Assembly: GCF_020509005.1 (NCBI RefSeq)
Contig: NC_063017.1
Location: forward strand, 3,596,001-3,660,000
Source of the DNA: Fulvia fulva
Taxonomy: Eukaryota > Ascomycota > Dothideomycetes > Mycosphaerellales > Mycosphaerellaceae
DNA length: 64,000 bases
Direction: 5' to 3'
Under the pieces are notes generated by a model, which saw only the letters and a program-made list of their open reading frames with translations, ran no database searches and was not told where the DNA came from. Position 1 is the stretch's first letter, and each line of letters starts with the position of its first letter. The position numbers and the translations under genes were made by a program. Shown here one piece after another: positions 21,239-31,849 of the stretch.

Positions 21239-22846
21239 TCACTAGACATATCAGGAGCCTTTGACAATGTCTCACACCAGAGGCTGATCCACATCCTGAA
21301 ACAGAAGGCTATCCCTAACTGGACAGTCCAGTTTATCCAGTCCTTCCTCAGAGGCAGAACCACAAGACTAAGACTGGGCAGATACAAATCTGACAGCATG
21401 CCTACAGAGACAGGAATCCCACAGGGATCAACAATGTCTCCAATCCTGTTTCTCCTCTTTATGGCAGACCTGCCAGCAAAGCTAAACTCCAGAAACACAT
21501 CAGCCTCAGGGTTTGTAGATGACACAAACATCCTAGCCTGGTCAGACAGCACAGAAGAGAACTGCAGAATCTTGCAGAAGAAACACAAGGAATGTGAGGA
21601 ATGGGCCAGGAAACATGGAGCCAGATTTGCCCCAGAGAAGTATCAACTCATCCACTTCAGTAGAGCCAGAAACAGACACAATATGCAAGCCCCAATCACT
21701 ATTCAGGGACACACAACAGAACCCTCAAGTGAATTAAGGGTGCTAGGAATATGGATGGATCCAAAGCTCAGCTGGGGACCACAGGTCAAGAAAGCACAGG
21801 CAAGAGCAGACAACAACAGGCAATCAATTGACAGGCTTACAGCCTCCACATGGGGAGCCACATTTGCGAAAGCAAAGGTTATGTACAAGGCCATTGTGAA
21901 GCCAGCCATGCTATATGGAGCCCAGATCTGGTCAGCCCAAGACAAGATCCCAAAGAGAATTGCAGATCCCATCAGCAGAGCCCAAGCCTCCTGTCTGAAA
22001 AAGGTGCTTGGAGCATACAAGTCAACTCCAACAAGGGTGGTCGAAATGGAGTCTGGCTCCCCACCAGCCAAGCTCTACCTTCAAGGGTTGAGATACCAGT
22101 ATGCAGGAAAGACGTCTGCATACCCAGCCCAGCTAGTAATCCAGAAGGCAGTCAACAAAATCAGGAGCCAGTGCACAAGAAGGCACAGACAAGCAAGACC
22201 CAATCCAGCCCCACAGAAGCAGCAGGACCTGCAGAAGTTCAAAGAACTAACAGAACAGCTGCACCTAGCCCAGCAGGAACAGGACAGAAGGGCTCAAGGG
22301 AGAGGATCAGCAGCCAGCCAAGGGAAGAAGCAACAGTCTCTAGCTGAAAGGATGGCAGGACTCCTCTGGAAGACTGAATGGACAAGAACCCCACAGAGGC
22401 CAGGAACCCCAAAGGCACTCCAACAGTTTGGTAGCCACAACTACCTACTGTACTCAGACCTGACCAGGTCAGAAGCAAGCATAGCAATACAAATCCGCTC
22501 TGAACACATCGGAGTCAGGGCATACCTGCATCAGAGAAAAGTCCCAGGTATCGAAGACAAGAGTTGCCCATGCGGCTACCTGTCCCAGAATGTCGAACAT
22601 AGACTTCTGGTTTGCAAAGAATGGAGTACAGGGAGAGGTGAATGGAGGGCAAGGGCAAGGAACAGAAACTTCCAAGCCATGATCAGCAATAAGGGAGACC
22701 TCCAGAGAATTACAAGGTGGATCATCCACCAAGGATTTTTGGAGCAGTTCTCTCTTACTAGGGAAACAGAGAGATGGATTGAGGAGAGAAAGAAGGAGGA
22801 GGAGAGCAGGAAGAGGGGGACAACTCTAGGGTTGCAGACAAGGTAG
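21239..22846 (+). pseudogene. LINE ORF2 C-terminal part: half reverse transcriptase plus zinc motif, frame intact
   Basis: A stop-free frame (open from 21191 in the module) encodes about 535 LINE residues. Landmarks are LDISGAFDNVSHQRL (RT motif with catalytic Asp), TGIPQGSTMSPILFLLF, GFVDDTNILAW (the FVDD active site, ~21511-21523), a thumb region with LRVLGIWMDPKLSWGPQ, and a C-terminal CPCG-x-H-x-C type zinc motif at about 22565-22620. The endonuclease domain and the RT fingers are missing, so it cannot act alone. No ATG precedes the homology; the frame enters directly from the 1.08-kb module. The family is distinct from, though related to, the two other LINE families in this island. The clean frame and high CA content show it has mostly escaped RIP, perhaps because it is recent or low-copy. 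Confidence 0.85.
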
Positions 22847-23045
22847 TCAGAGGCTAACCACCATGACACTAGTGCACCCTAATGGAAGGAAAACTGAGAA
22901 CTCATGGCAAGGAAGCTATTAGAGAAGGAGAGGAGGTTTTTACCTAGGAATAGGTTTCCTACCTTATGCAGTAACATATATAGACATAAACCCGCATGGG
23001 CCGGAGGGCACCACAACGGGTAAATGAATCATCTATCTATCTATC

Positions 23046-23059
23046 TATAAAGGCAAATA
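23046..23059 (+). repeat. Right 14-bp target-site duplication of the LINE chimera
   Basis: Perfect second copy of TATAAAGGCAAATA directly after the TCTA tail. Its AGGCAAATA core also resembles the start of the tandem-array unit that follows, so the target was probably the array edge. Confidence 0.85.
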
Positions 23060-23092
23060 ATCGTGAGCTACTAAGCTATAAGTATATTAATC

Positions 23093-23365
23093 GTAGAGGC
23101 AAATAAACGAGAGGTACGAGTAGCGCGAGTAGGTTAATCGTAGAGGTGAATATACGAGAGGCACGAGTAGGGTAACAAGACAATACGAGTAGGTTAATCG
23201 TAGAGATAAATATACGAGAGGCACGAGTAGCGCGAGTAGGTTAATTTAGTAGAGGTAAATAAACGAGAGGCACGAGTAGGGTAATAAGACGATACGAGTA
23301 GGTTAATAAGATAATACGAGTAGGTTAATAATATAATAAGAGCAGGTTAATAAGACGATACGCGG
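23093..23365 (+). repeat. Tandem array with alternating 47-49 and 60-bp units
   Basis: Units begin GTAGAG at 23093, 23140, 23200 and 23249 and end GTAGGTTAAT. Short forms contain CGAGTAGCGCGAGTAGG and long forms contain GAGTAGGGTAAYAAGACRATACGAGTAGG. The last part (23305-23365) degenerates to ~22-bp sub-repeats of ATACGAGTAGGTTAATA. It lies immediately right of the chimeric LINE. There is no coding potential. Confidence 0.8.
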
Positions 23366-24100
23366 CTAAGAGAGTTTATTCGAGTAGAGTAGAGACAGAT
23401 AGATATACCCTAAAGCTAATTATAATTCTTACCTTAGTAGCGGTACTAAGTATACTAATTTATAGTGTCGACGTAAACGCCGATAGTAGAACGACTAGCT
23501 ATAGAGTAAAGTTAGTACCTATTACTCGAGTTACCCTCGGCGATACGGCTAATATAGCGACGGTATAGTATTAGGCGAGCTTTATAAAGCTTAGGGCGCT
23601 CTATAATATTACCGACGTACGTAGCTTATTACGGCGGTACTTAGGGTAGTCTATTATCCGAAGTAAGCCTAGATAAGGCTCCGCTAGTATAAAGCTTACG
23701 AGCTTCACGACCTCGTCTTTTGCCTGTTTAGGTAAGCCGGTAGCGCGGGTCTAAGCGGGCCGCTTACGTAGCCGTGATATAGCTTTACGAAGCTCGCTAG
23801 TAGCGCTCTTATTATTAAGATATAGCATCTTAAAGGGGGTCAACAATTAGGAAGTGATCTAGTAGCCTAAGGTATCGACGATAACTTAGCTTATAGGGAG
23901 ATACCTTCTCTCCCCTTTAGCTTAGATAGACATCTAATATAATTAATATATTCGTTCCTTATATATTACTATATACTCGTACTATTAGTTAGTTAAAGAT
24001 TAATCTCTTACTCTACTCCGCTACTATTAATCTATACCTATTTAACAGGTTATAAGCCCGGGTTTATATAGAAATAAGAGCAACCTATATTAGTATAGGT
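23366..24100 (+). mobile_element. RIP-degraded repeat, with copia LTR end and primer-binding-site relic at 24017-24063
   Basis: At 24041-24063 the sequence TTTAACA is followed by GGTTATAAGCCCGGGT. This mirrors, on the plus strand, the LTR end and primer-binding site of the complete copia element (41755-41776, minus strand) with one G-to-A change. The 25 bases before it also resemble that LTR end after CA/TG loss. The rest of the interval is TA-rich with stops in all frames, and I cannot set the left limit of this relic. Confidence 0.5.
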
Positions 24101-24880
24101 TACTTATATCCCTTACTATCGTAGTAGAAAATATCTAGGAATTAGAAGTCTACCCCGTCTATCCTATTAAGGAGCTTAGTTCGATACTAAGTAATAGGTA
24201 ACCTAGATAAGGACTCTATACGGCTTACTTAAAGCCAATACCTTAAAGATACTCTATAGGCAGAACTATATCGAGATACTATTAAGAAGGACTTATACGC
24301 GGCTATATAATCCGCGATACACGACTATAGACTTTATTACTAAATTCGGCGCATTTGATAGCGCGTATCGAGAGCAACTTAGGAACGTATAAAGTAACTG
24401 TCCGTACCGGATGCCTATCGAGATATATAGCTCTAAAGCTAGCCTGTTTCGAGGTTCTAGTCACCCCGTTTCTATAGCTTAGCTACGGCCCTAAGCCCCC
24501 TTCTAGACTAGCCGAAACTTAGATAGACTATTACCTAACTTAGATCATAAGCTATACTAGTAATTCACTACAAACCTACTATATACCCTTAACGTATATA
24601 GCTCGCGTAACATATAGAACACTTATAAGACCTTACGCTATAATCTAAACGGCCGCCCGCTAGTCCTCTCGAAAAGGAGAAGGCGAACTAGAGACATAGA
24701 CTCTAGACTAGAAGCCTAGCTAGCGAGTATTAATTAACTTATAAGGGAAATCTACGCCTACTAAAAACAGACACAAAGTATACTACTACTAAGCTAGTAA
24801 TAACACGGCTAGTAATAATAGCTAAACTAGTAATAGCTATAGCAACCGCGACTATAAATATAGGGTAAGCCTCCCCTCCG
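24101..24880. other. RIP-degraded sequence of unclear origin
   Basis: No open frame and no recognisable motif. It may be the interior of the copia relic or the 5' untranslated region of the LINE that follows. CpA and TpG are almost absent while CpG is retained. Confidence 0.3.
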
Positions 24881-27800
24881 GATTAACTAAACCTCTATAT
24901 AGAAGGACCTCTATAAAGAGGCTTAAGAGATACTTGAAGCAGATAAGCGCCTAGCTAGGGCGTATAAGAATACGATCGCCTAACTCCTCGGAGCCCTTAA
25001 GGCACTCGAACATTAGATCCCGAGAGTAATATAGTAGACAATATAGAAAGCTACTACCTAGTACACTCCTATATAGGCAAACGTAGTAGCTAGCTCCCCT
25101 AACCTACGGACCTAAAGGACAAACAACGCTATTAGGGTATACGTTACGGACCCGGAGGAGAAGCGAGAGCTAGAGGGCCTAATAAGTAAGGAACTTATAG
25201 ATAGGATTAGCTAGAAGGAGATAGTAGGAGCTAAAATCGAGCCTAGAGGAGTAATACGCCTCTTTATAGTATAGGAGACAGACCGACAAAAGCTTAAGAC
25301 CCTTAAGGACTAGATAGTTAAGGTAGCGAGGTCGGTAAAGGTCTCTTACTAGTAGTTTACGGTAATAGCCTATAGGGTACTAAGGGCCTTTAGGGTAGAG
25401 AACGACCTCGCCCTACTCTAGATATAGAACTAGAATATCTTACCGGGAGTACGCTTTACTAAAGTAGCGTAGCTAAATAAGAACGTCGAAGCTACTAAGA
25501 CGTACTCCTCTCTAATCGTCTAGATAGCTACCGCGGAACAAGCGAACTAGGTCCTAGAAGGAGGACTATTCTAGTAATACAAACGCCTCGACACGGAGAT
25601 ATATAAGAGTAGCTATAGAGTGCTCTAATGCTTTAACTACTAATAATACGGCTATATCGCGCTAAAGTATACCGAGAAGACCCCTAAGTACCTATACTAC
25701 GTAGGACCGTATTAGGGGAAATAATGCCTACGGGAGGAATCGAGGTACGCGTACTACGGCCGTAAACACCCGGTATACTCGAACTAATGCCCTATAAGGA
25801 TAGTAGCGCAAGAAAAGGCCCGCTAGGCTAGGGTAATAACTCCGGCGAGGTACTCTATACTAACGCTCGGTAATTCCTAGTATAGAGGATTCGAGGCCGT
25901 AAAGAGGAAAAGGATAGACGAAGCGATACAAAACATATAGTAGAGCACTTACCTACCGCCGGGACGCCTAAGGGGGCTGTAGAGGGCGGCAAATGAAGCT
26001 AGATAGATACGAATCTTCGGGCACCCCCTAACAACCGAACGCTAACTAACCTAATAGGATAGCGCGACAAACGAAGGAGCTATATAGCTAACGAGCACCC
26101 TAATAGACCTTATCCTAGCTAGTCCGTAATACTAATACAAGCTAACCTTACTATTATATAGTATAACGTTAACAAAAGTAAGGACAAGATTTAACTCTAC
26201 TTCCTCTAGGAACTCGACGGCTAAAGGTATTATATCGTAGCGATATAAGAGCTATAGCTAAACCTATATACTCGAAGACCTACTACCTATACCGACCTAC
26301 GGTACTATATAGCTATTAAGGGAGGCATAGGCTATACCCTAAGGATATATATATACGTTAGTAAAGTATTACGTACGGACGCCTAGAAGGTAATCTCGTA
26401 CCCGGAAGGGAGTTAAGGGGACATTACGACTATCTAAATCACTACGAGTTAAGGACCTATCCGGATATATAACGTCTATAACCCTCCTCCTTAGAGAAGA
26501 ACGAGTAGAGACCTCGGCACGCTAGTACGACTTGACTAGGTACTCGACTAAGGGGATATAAACTATATCCTCCTAGGCGACTTTAACCTCTACTACCTAA
26601 CGTAGGGACTAGAATTCACCCCCCTTACGTATATCTAGGAGGTAAGCTCCTAGAGATCACGGAAAGTAGGGATATAGAGCTCGTAACTGTAAAGGGTATA
26701 GAGACGTAGAAGGTAAGAACAAGCGCGAGTACTATCGACCTATACTTTCTATCGAGGGACGTAGTAATAAGACTAGTAGAGTATAGACCTAACCTTACCC
26801 TAGAGGTAGGGTTAGACTATATCCCTATCTAGATAACGATAGCGACGGGGATAGAAGAGGAGCTCCGGGGTGAAAAGCGCCTTAACTAGAAAAAAGCTCC
26901 CTAGGAGGAGATCCGGAATCTGCTTAAACAGTACCTAAATAACACTAGTATCGGGGAGACGGAAGCCGTGCTTAATAGTACGGCAGAATAGATGATAACG
27001 ACGATATAGTAGGCGGCCGAGGAACATATACTAGAACTAAGGCCCTCGAAGCACTAGAAGCCCTTCTAGACCCTAGAGTACTTAGCTAAAGTTAAGGACG
27101 TAAGGAGGGCAAGGCGAAAATATACGAAGGAGCAAAGCTAAGAAGCGTAGGACGAGTACTAGGAAGCAAGTCCGGCAAAGAAGGCCTAAATACGACGAGA
27201 TAAGCGACAAGACTAGAGGGTAACTATAGGTCTTATAATAGAGAGCCCGGAGTAGATATAGCGGCTTATAAAGTAGGTAAGGGCCGGAGACGGAGATAGG
27301 ACACTATACTTCCCCCTAATCTAGGATACGATAGGCATAATATAGATAACGCCGGAAGGGAAGGCGAAGGCGTTCGCCGACTACTTCTTTACGACATAGT
27401 TAACGGCCGACCTAACGGATATAGAGGGAACGATCTACCCGGAGCTACTCGATATATACTAGATAGTAGGCGAGGAGGAGATAAAGGGGATTATAGGAAA
27501 GCTAAAGGGCCGTAAGGCCCCGGGACCCGACGGAATCCTAAACCTCCTCCTTAAAGAATATAAAGAAGAAGTCGCCCTACACCTCGCCGAACTATTTACG
27601 GCTTACCTACGTAAGGGGTACTACCTACGGCCATTTAGGCGGTCCCTTATAGTCGTTCTAAAGAAGCTATAGAAGGAAGACTATATAAAGCTAAAGTCCT
27701 ATAGGCCGATCGTACTCCTAAACACAATTAGAAAGATACTAGAGAAGGTCGTAGTGAGAAGAATTATATAGCTCGTCGAGGATAATAACCTACTCCTAGA

Positions 27801-29690
27801 GATATAGATAGGTAGTAGGAGCAAACGATCTACCCTAACGGCTATAGAGCTTATTACCGAACAGATTTATACTCTCTAGTACTATAGACGGAACAGGGTT
27901 ATATTACTATTATCTCTCGACATCTTAGGGGCATTCGATAACGTCTCCTACGAGCGACTCCTCTATATCCTACGGTAAAAAGGAATCCCGCGGTAGGTAA
28001 CAAGTTTCGTAAACTCCTTCCTTAAGGAGAGAATAACGTAGATTGTCCTTAGGAAGCGTAAGGAGGGCAACCTTATATATATAGAATACGGGATCCCCTA
28101 GGGCTTAATACTATCCCCGATCCTCTTCCTAATCTTTATAGCGGACCTAATCCTACTACTTACCTTACTATAAACGTCGGCCTCGGGGTTCGTCGACGAT
28201 ATAAACATCCTAGCCTAGTTAACGACGACCGAAGAAAACTACCGGCTACTTATAGAAAGACACGAGGTATACGAGGAATAGGTACGTCGATACGGCGCCC
28301 GTTTCGCCCCGAAAAAGTACTAGCTTATCCACTTTAGTAAGGTAAGAACCTACTATAATATATAAGTAACGGTAACTATCTAGGGTTACGTAACGAAGCC
28401 CTCTCCTAAATTACGAGTCCTAGGAATCTAGCTAGACCCTAAGCTTAGCTAGAACCCCTAGATTAGGAAAGCCTAGAATAGAGCCTAGGTTAACGAGGCT
28501 ATAATAACTAGACTTATAACGTTAATATAGGGAGCTACTTTTAGTAAGGTAAGGGTTATATATAAGACGATTATAAAACTAGTAATACTCTACGGGGCCT
28601 AGATATAGGGGATAGGAGGAGTAGGCAAACCGATCCCGAAGCGGATAGAGGGACCCCTAAACCGGACGTAGGCCGCGAACCTTAGACGGATACTAGGAGC
28701 CTATAAGATAACGCTAACGAGAGTAGCGGAGGTAGAGATAGGGTCCCCCCCGATTAAACATTATATTAAGGGAATGAGGATCTAATACGCTAGGAAGACG
28801 GCGGATTATCTAGTATAACAAGCTATTTAGGGCTCTACGGAGAAGATCGCTAGGAGGTACGACCGACTGCCTTGCCTTAGGGTACGTTAAAGCTAAAAGT
28901 AAGACGACCTACGTACGTTTAAAGTCGTTAAGCGAACCTAGGAGTAGATAGAGAGGAAGGAGGAGGAGGAAAAGGCACGGAGGAAAAAGGGTAATAAGGC
29001 AAAGATATAAAGCCTCGTAGAGCAGGTAGCGGGCTGCCTTTAGGAATAGGAATAGAAAGAGAATCCCCTACCGAATCGAGGACCCTAGCCTTACGCCCCT
29101 TCTAGAGACACAACTACCTACTCTACCGTGACCTAATAAGGGCCGAAGTAAGTATCGCGATATAGATTAGGCCCGAATATATCGGGTTAAGGGCCTACCT
29201 ATATAGAAGGAAAGTCCCGGACGTATATAGCCTAGTATACTAGTATAACTACCCGTTATAGAACCCGGAGTATATAATACTATAGTACCCGTAATAGGTA
29301 GAAGGACGAAGGTAGTAGAGAGCTAAGGTAGTAAGACGCGACTACTAGTTAATTGTAACGGACAAGCGAGACGTAAAACGGATAGTATAGTAGATACTAT
29401 AGTAGGGCTTTCTTAAACAGTTTACGCTAGCTAGCGAGACGGAGGAGTAGATAGAGAAGAGGCGGGAGGTTAAGGGGGTGTAGATAGGGTAGTTATTAGG
29501 GCAGCTCTATAATACTAGTATACCCTTAATAAGGAAAACACGAAAGAAGGCAAGGTTAAGAACGTATAGGAGAGGAGAGGGGGTTTTTACTCTATAATAC
29601 GAGTTTCCCTCTTATAACTAGAAGTAGGTAGTATAGCTATATAGACTAATAGGCTTCATAATAGCATAATAAACAATATATATATATATT
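24881..29690 (+). mobile_element. Degenerate LINE, third family (gag-like ORF1, endonuclease, RT)
   Basis: No frame is open, but motifs can be read through the stops. ORF1 has a gag-like region (LKTLKD, VRFTKVA) and a decayed CCHC knuckle near 25626-25670. An endonuclease start near 26160 reads YNVNKSKDK. The RT shows KAPGPDGILN (~27505-27545), LSLDILGAFDNVSYERLLY (~27910-27968), GIP*GLILSPILFL and GFVDDINILA (~28185-28217). A zinc-like C-terminal segment and GGGTTTTTAC in the 3' region follow, and the element ends in a TA-repeat tail at about 29675-29690. Nearly all damage is CA to TA or TG to TA. It is homologous to but clearly different from the LINEs at 21.2-22.8 kb and 31.8-49.4 kb. Confidence 0.75.
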
Positions 29691-30440
29691 AAGAAGGACT
29701 TTAAGTAAGTTATTTGAAGCTCTACTAGGAGAGATAGACCTATGTCCTAGCCCTAAGACCTTATACCGCTCCTTCTTTACTTTACTAAGTAGGCCTTAGT
29801 ATCTATACCTACGAACTTTCCTATTCTATACTAGAAGCCTTAGTAGGATCTAAGGCACTACTTTAGAACATATACACCTTGTTTCATTATATCTAATCTA
29901 TTATAGATTTATACTAAGAGAAGATAGAGGAGAAGGGAGGCAAAATCCTAATTCTTAGGAGGGATAATTAGAAGAGATAGTCTAATCTTTAGAGATATTA
30001 GATAGAGAGCTAATTAGCATTCTTCATAATTAATGACCTAATAGAAGTGTCTTTTAATAATATTAAGGGCAAGACTCTAAAACTCTAAGAAGAGGCTATA
30101 ACTAACAAGATCCTTAATACGCTAATATAGACAAGACAAAATGTAGTATATAACTTTAGTATCCTTAGTAGGATTATAGAAGATAATGAATTTGAGCTTA
30201 AGGGCTTATATAAATCTAGAAGAGCTACTAAGAAGTAGGTATATCTCTAGAACAAGTATAGCTAGGTACTACTAACCTATATATAGATAGATAGATATTT
30301 CATTTAAGCTATTATAGTGCCCTTTAGCCTATATAGCTATACTATCTTGTTTTTGTATATATAGAGGGGAAAGGCCGTTTGTCTAAGATACTAACTTAGG
30401 GTAAGTATATACTCCGAATAGTATATATAGTATACTAGCC
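29691..30440. other. AT-rich degraded repeat, unclassified
   Basis: The base composition differs from the neighbouring LINEs (less CpG, more A/T). Short stretches read like protein, e.g. around 30020-30200, with lysine-, leucine- and isoleucine-rich frames broken by stops. A TAGATAGATAGATA run lies near 30287. It may be a decayed element of another class inserted between two LINEs; I cannot classify it. Confidence 0.35.
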
Positions 30441-31849
30441 CTTAGACTACATCCTTACTCCGATATACGCGGATAGAGAGACTACGAGACAATTAGGAGA
30501 ACCTAGAAACACGATAATAAACAAAGGGGCGATAGCGTCGTAAAAGTAAAGAGCGCCCTCGAAAGGCGGCGAACGAAGGGAAACGCGTAGAGCGACGACG
30601 CGCTCGGGAGAAACAAAACACGGAGACTATCTACTATAACGACTATAACAACTACAAGCTACTAACTAGAAGAACTAGTATACGAAATACGGTATAGACA
30701 CGGTAGAATATACCGCGATTATATACAAAATTATAGCTAGCCTCGCGAGCGCTAATCTGCCCTACGGACGCGCGATCTATAGCCTCCTCGAGAGCTTAGC
30801 TAAAGCGATCTAGGAGCTACTACGGGCGACGAAGGCGCTAGCGCTAGTAAAGGAAGTGACAAATGCGGACCTCCTACGGGAGATCTAGGCGCTAGGAAGA
30901 GCTAGGCCGGCGATATATACCTAAGCGGCTATAGTAGCCGTAGAGTAACTAACGTACCGCGTTAGGCTAGTTTAGCGCGAGGTCACGATATATATAGACA
31001 ACCCTAAAGAAAGAGAGCGGGTAGCGGTACTATCGTACTAACGCCTTATAGAGTAGGCGCGCTAGGCTAGTAAACAAGACATTATTATAGCCTAGAAGCT
31101 AAAGAGTAGAGATGTATACTATACGCTCGTGACTATAGCGGGGAGACCGACGCTACTATAGAGCGTAGCCTAGGCGGTCGAGGTACTAAACGCGAAGAGC
31201 GTAGCGCCGGTTACGCTAGTATACTAGGCCCTTATATACGGTATCTATCGCTAGACACGACATATTCGAAAGCTCTTATTAAGGCTATTCTAACGATCTA
31301 TAAAGTAGGCCACTATCCGTAGAATTAAGGGAGTTCTACCTTATTTAATTTAGATAGCTTAAAGTTCTCTTTAGCCTATTTCTTTAGCTCTAAACGCCGC
31401 GGAGGTGCCTAGCTATATTAGGCAACTCCTAGGTAATAGTAGCCTAGGCTACGGCACTAACGGCGCCTACGGCCCTATAGGCGAAGCCCCCCTAAGACAA
31501 CTAGTAGTAACTTATAGAGGACGTAAAAAGTATAGAAACTAACGATTAGCTCCCTTACCGGTCTCTATAGGTAATGATCACTTAGCTACGTACGGCGCTT
31601 ATACTATTATATTACCGAGGGTAATAAGAAATAAGGACGACGTCTTAGGCGATTAGTAAGGCCACCCGGAATTAATACCCCTATAGCTAGGTATCGGTCG
31701 CGGTATCGATACTAGGCCCCCGCCTAACGTACGATATAGTTACGATCCGTATTATAGTAAAGGAAGACTAGGCCGAAGTTACGAAGCTATCGAACAAGGA
31801 GCTCGCCTAACGAATTAACTAACTAGGGGTGGTCGTAGTGAACTAATAG
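30441..31849 (+). mobile_element. Degenerate LINE family-2 fragment (ORF1 N-terminal part)
   Basis: The plus-strand frame, read through stops, gives gag-like sequence around 30830-31250. Its last 586 bases (31264-31849) are repeated at 36209-36794, where they run on directly into the rest of family-2 ORF1. Here they are cut short by the 3' tail of an inverted family-2 copy. It is therefore likely the left half of one LINE that was split by another insertion. Confidence 0.6.
31264..31849 (+). repeat. 586-bp direct repeat, copy A
   Basis: Collinear without gaps with 36209-36794 (constant offset 4945). It starts ATTCGAAAGCTC and ends GTGAACTAATAG. The differences I compared are nearly all transitions of RIP type (for example GCTATATTAGGCAA against GCTACATTGGGTAA). 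Confidence 0.85.

Larger units (their letters stand above)
20161..23045 (+). mobile_element. Chimeric retroelement: 1.08-kb module fused to a 5'-truncated LINE
   Basis: The element is 2885 bp between perfect 14-bp direct repeats. Part one (20161-21237) is a non-LINE module repeated at 42729-43800. Part two (from 21239) is the last ~60% of a LINE ORF2, entered in the middle of the reverse transcriptase at LDISGAFDN. It ends in a short 3' untranslated region with GGTTTTTACCT, a GGCCGGA motif and a TCTA-repeat tail (23031-23047). The target-site duplication shows the two parts integrated together. The architecture matches the WEIRD-MGL composites called MINE in Magnaporthe, which are attributed to template switching. 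The RT part has normal CA/TG content while the module is TA-enriched, although much less than its second copy. Confidence 0.8.
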
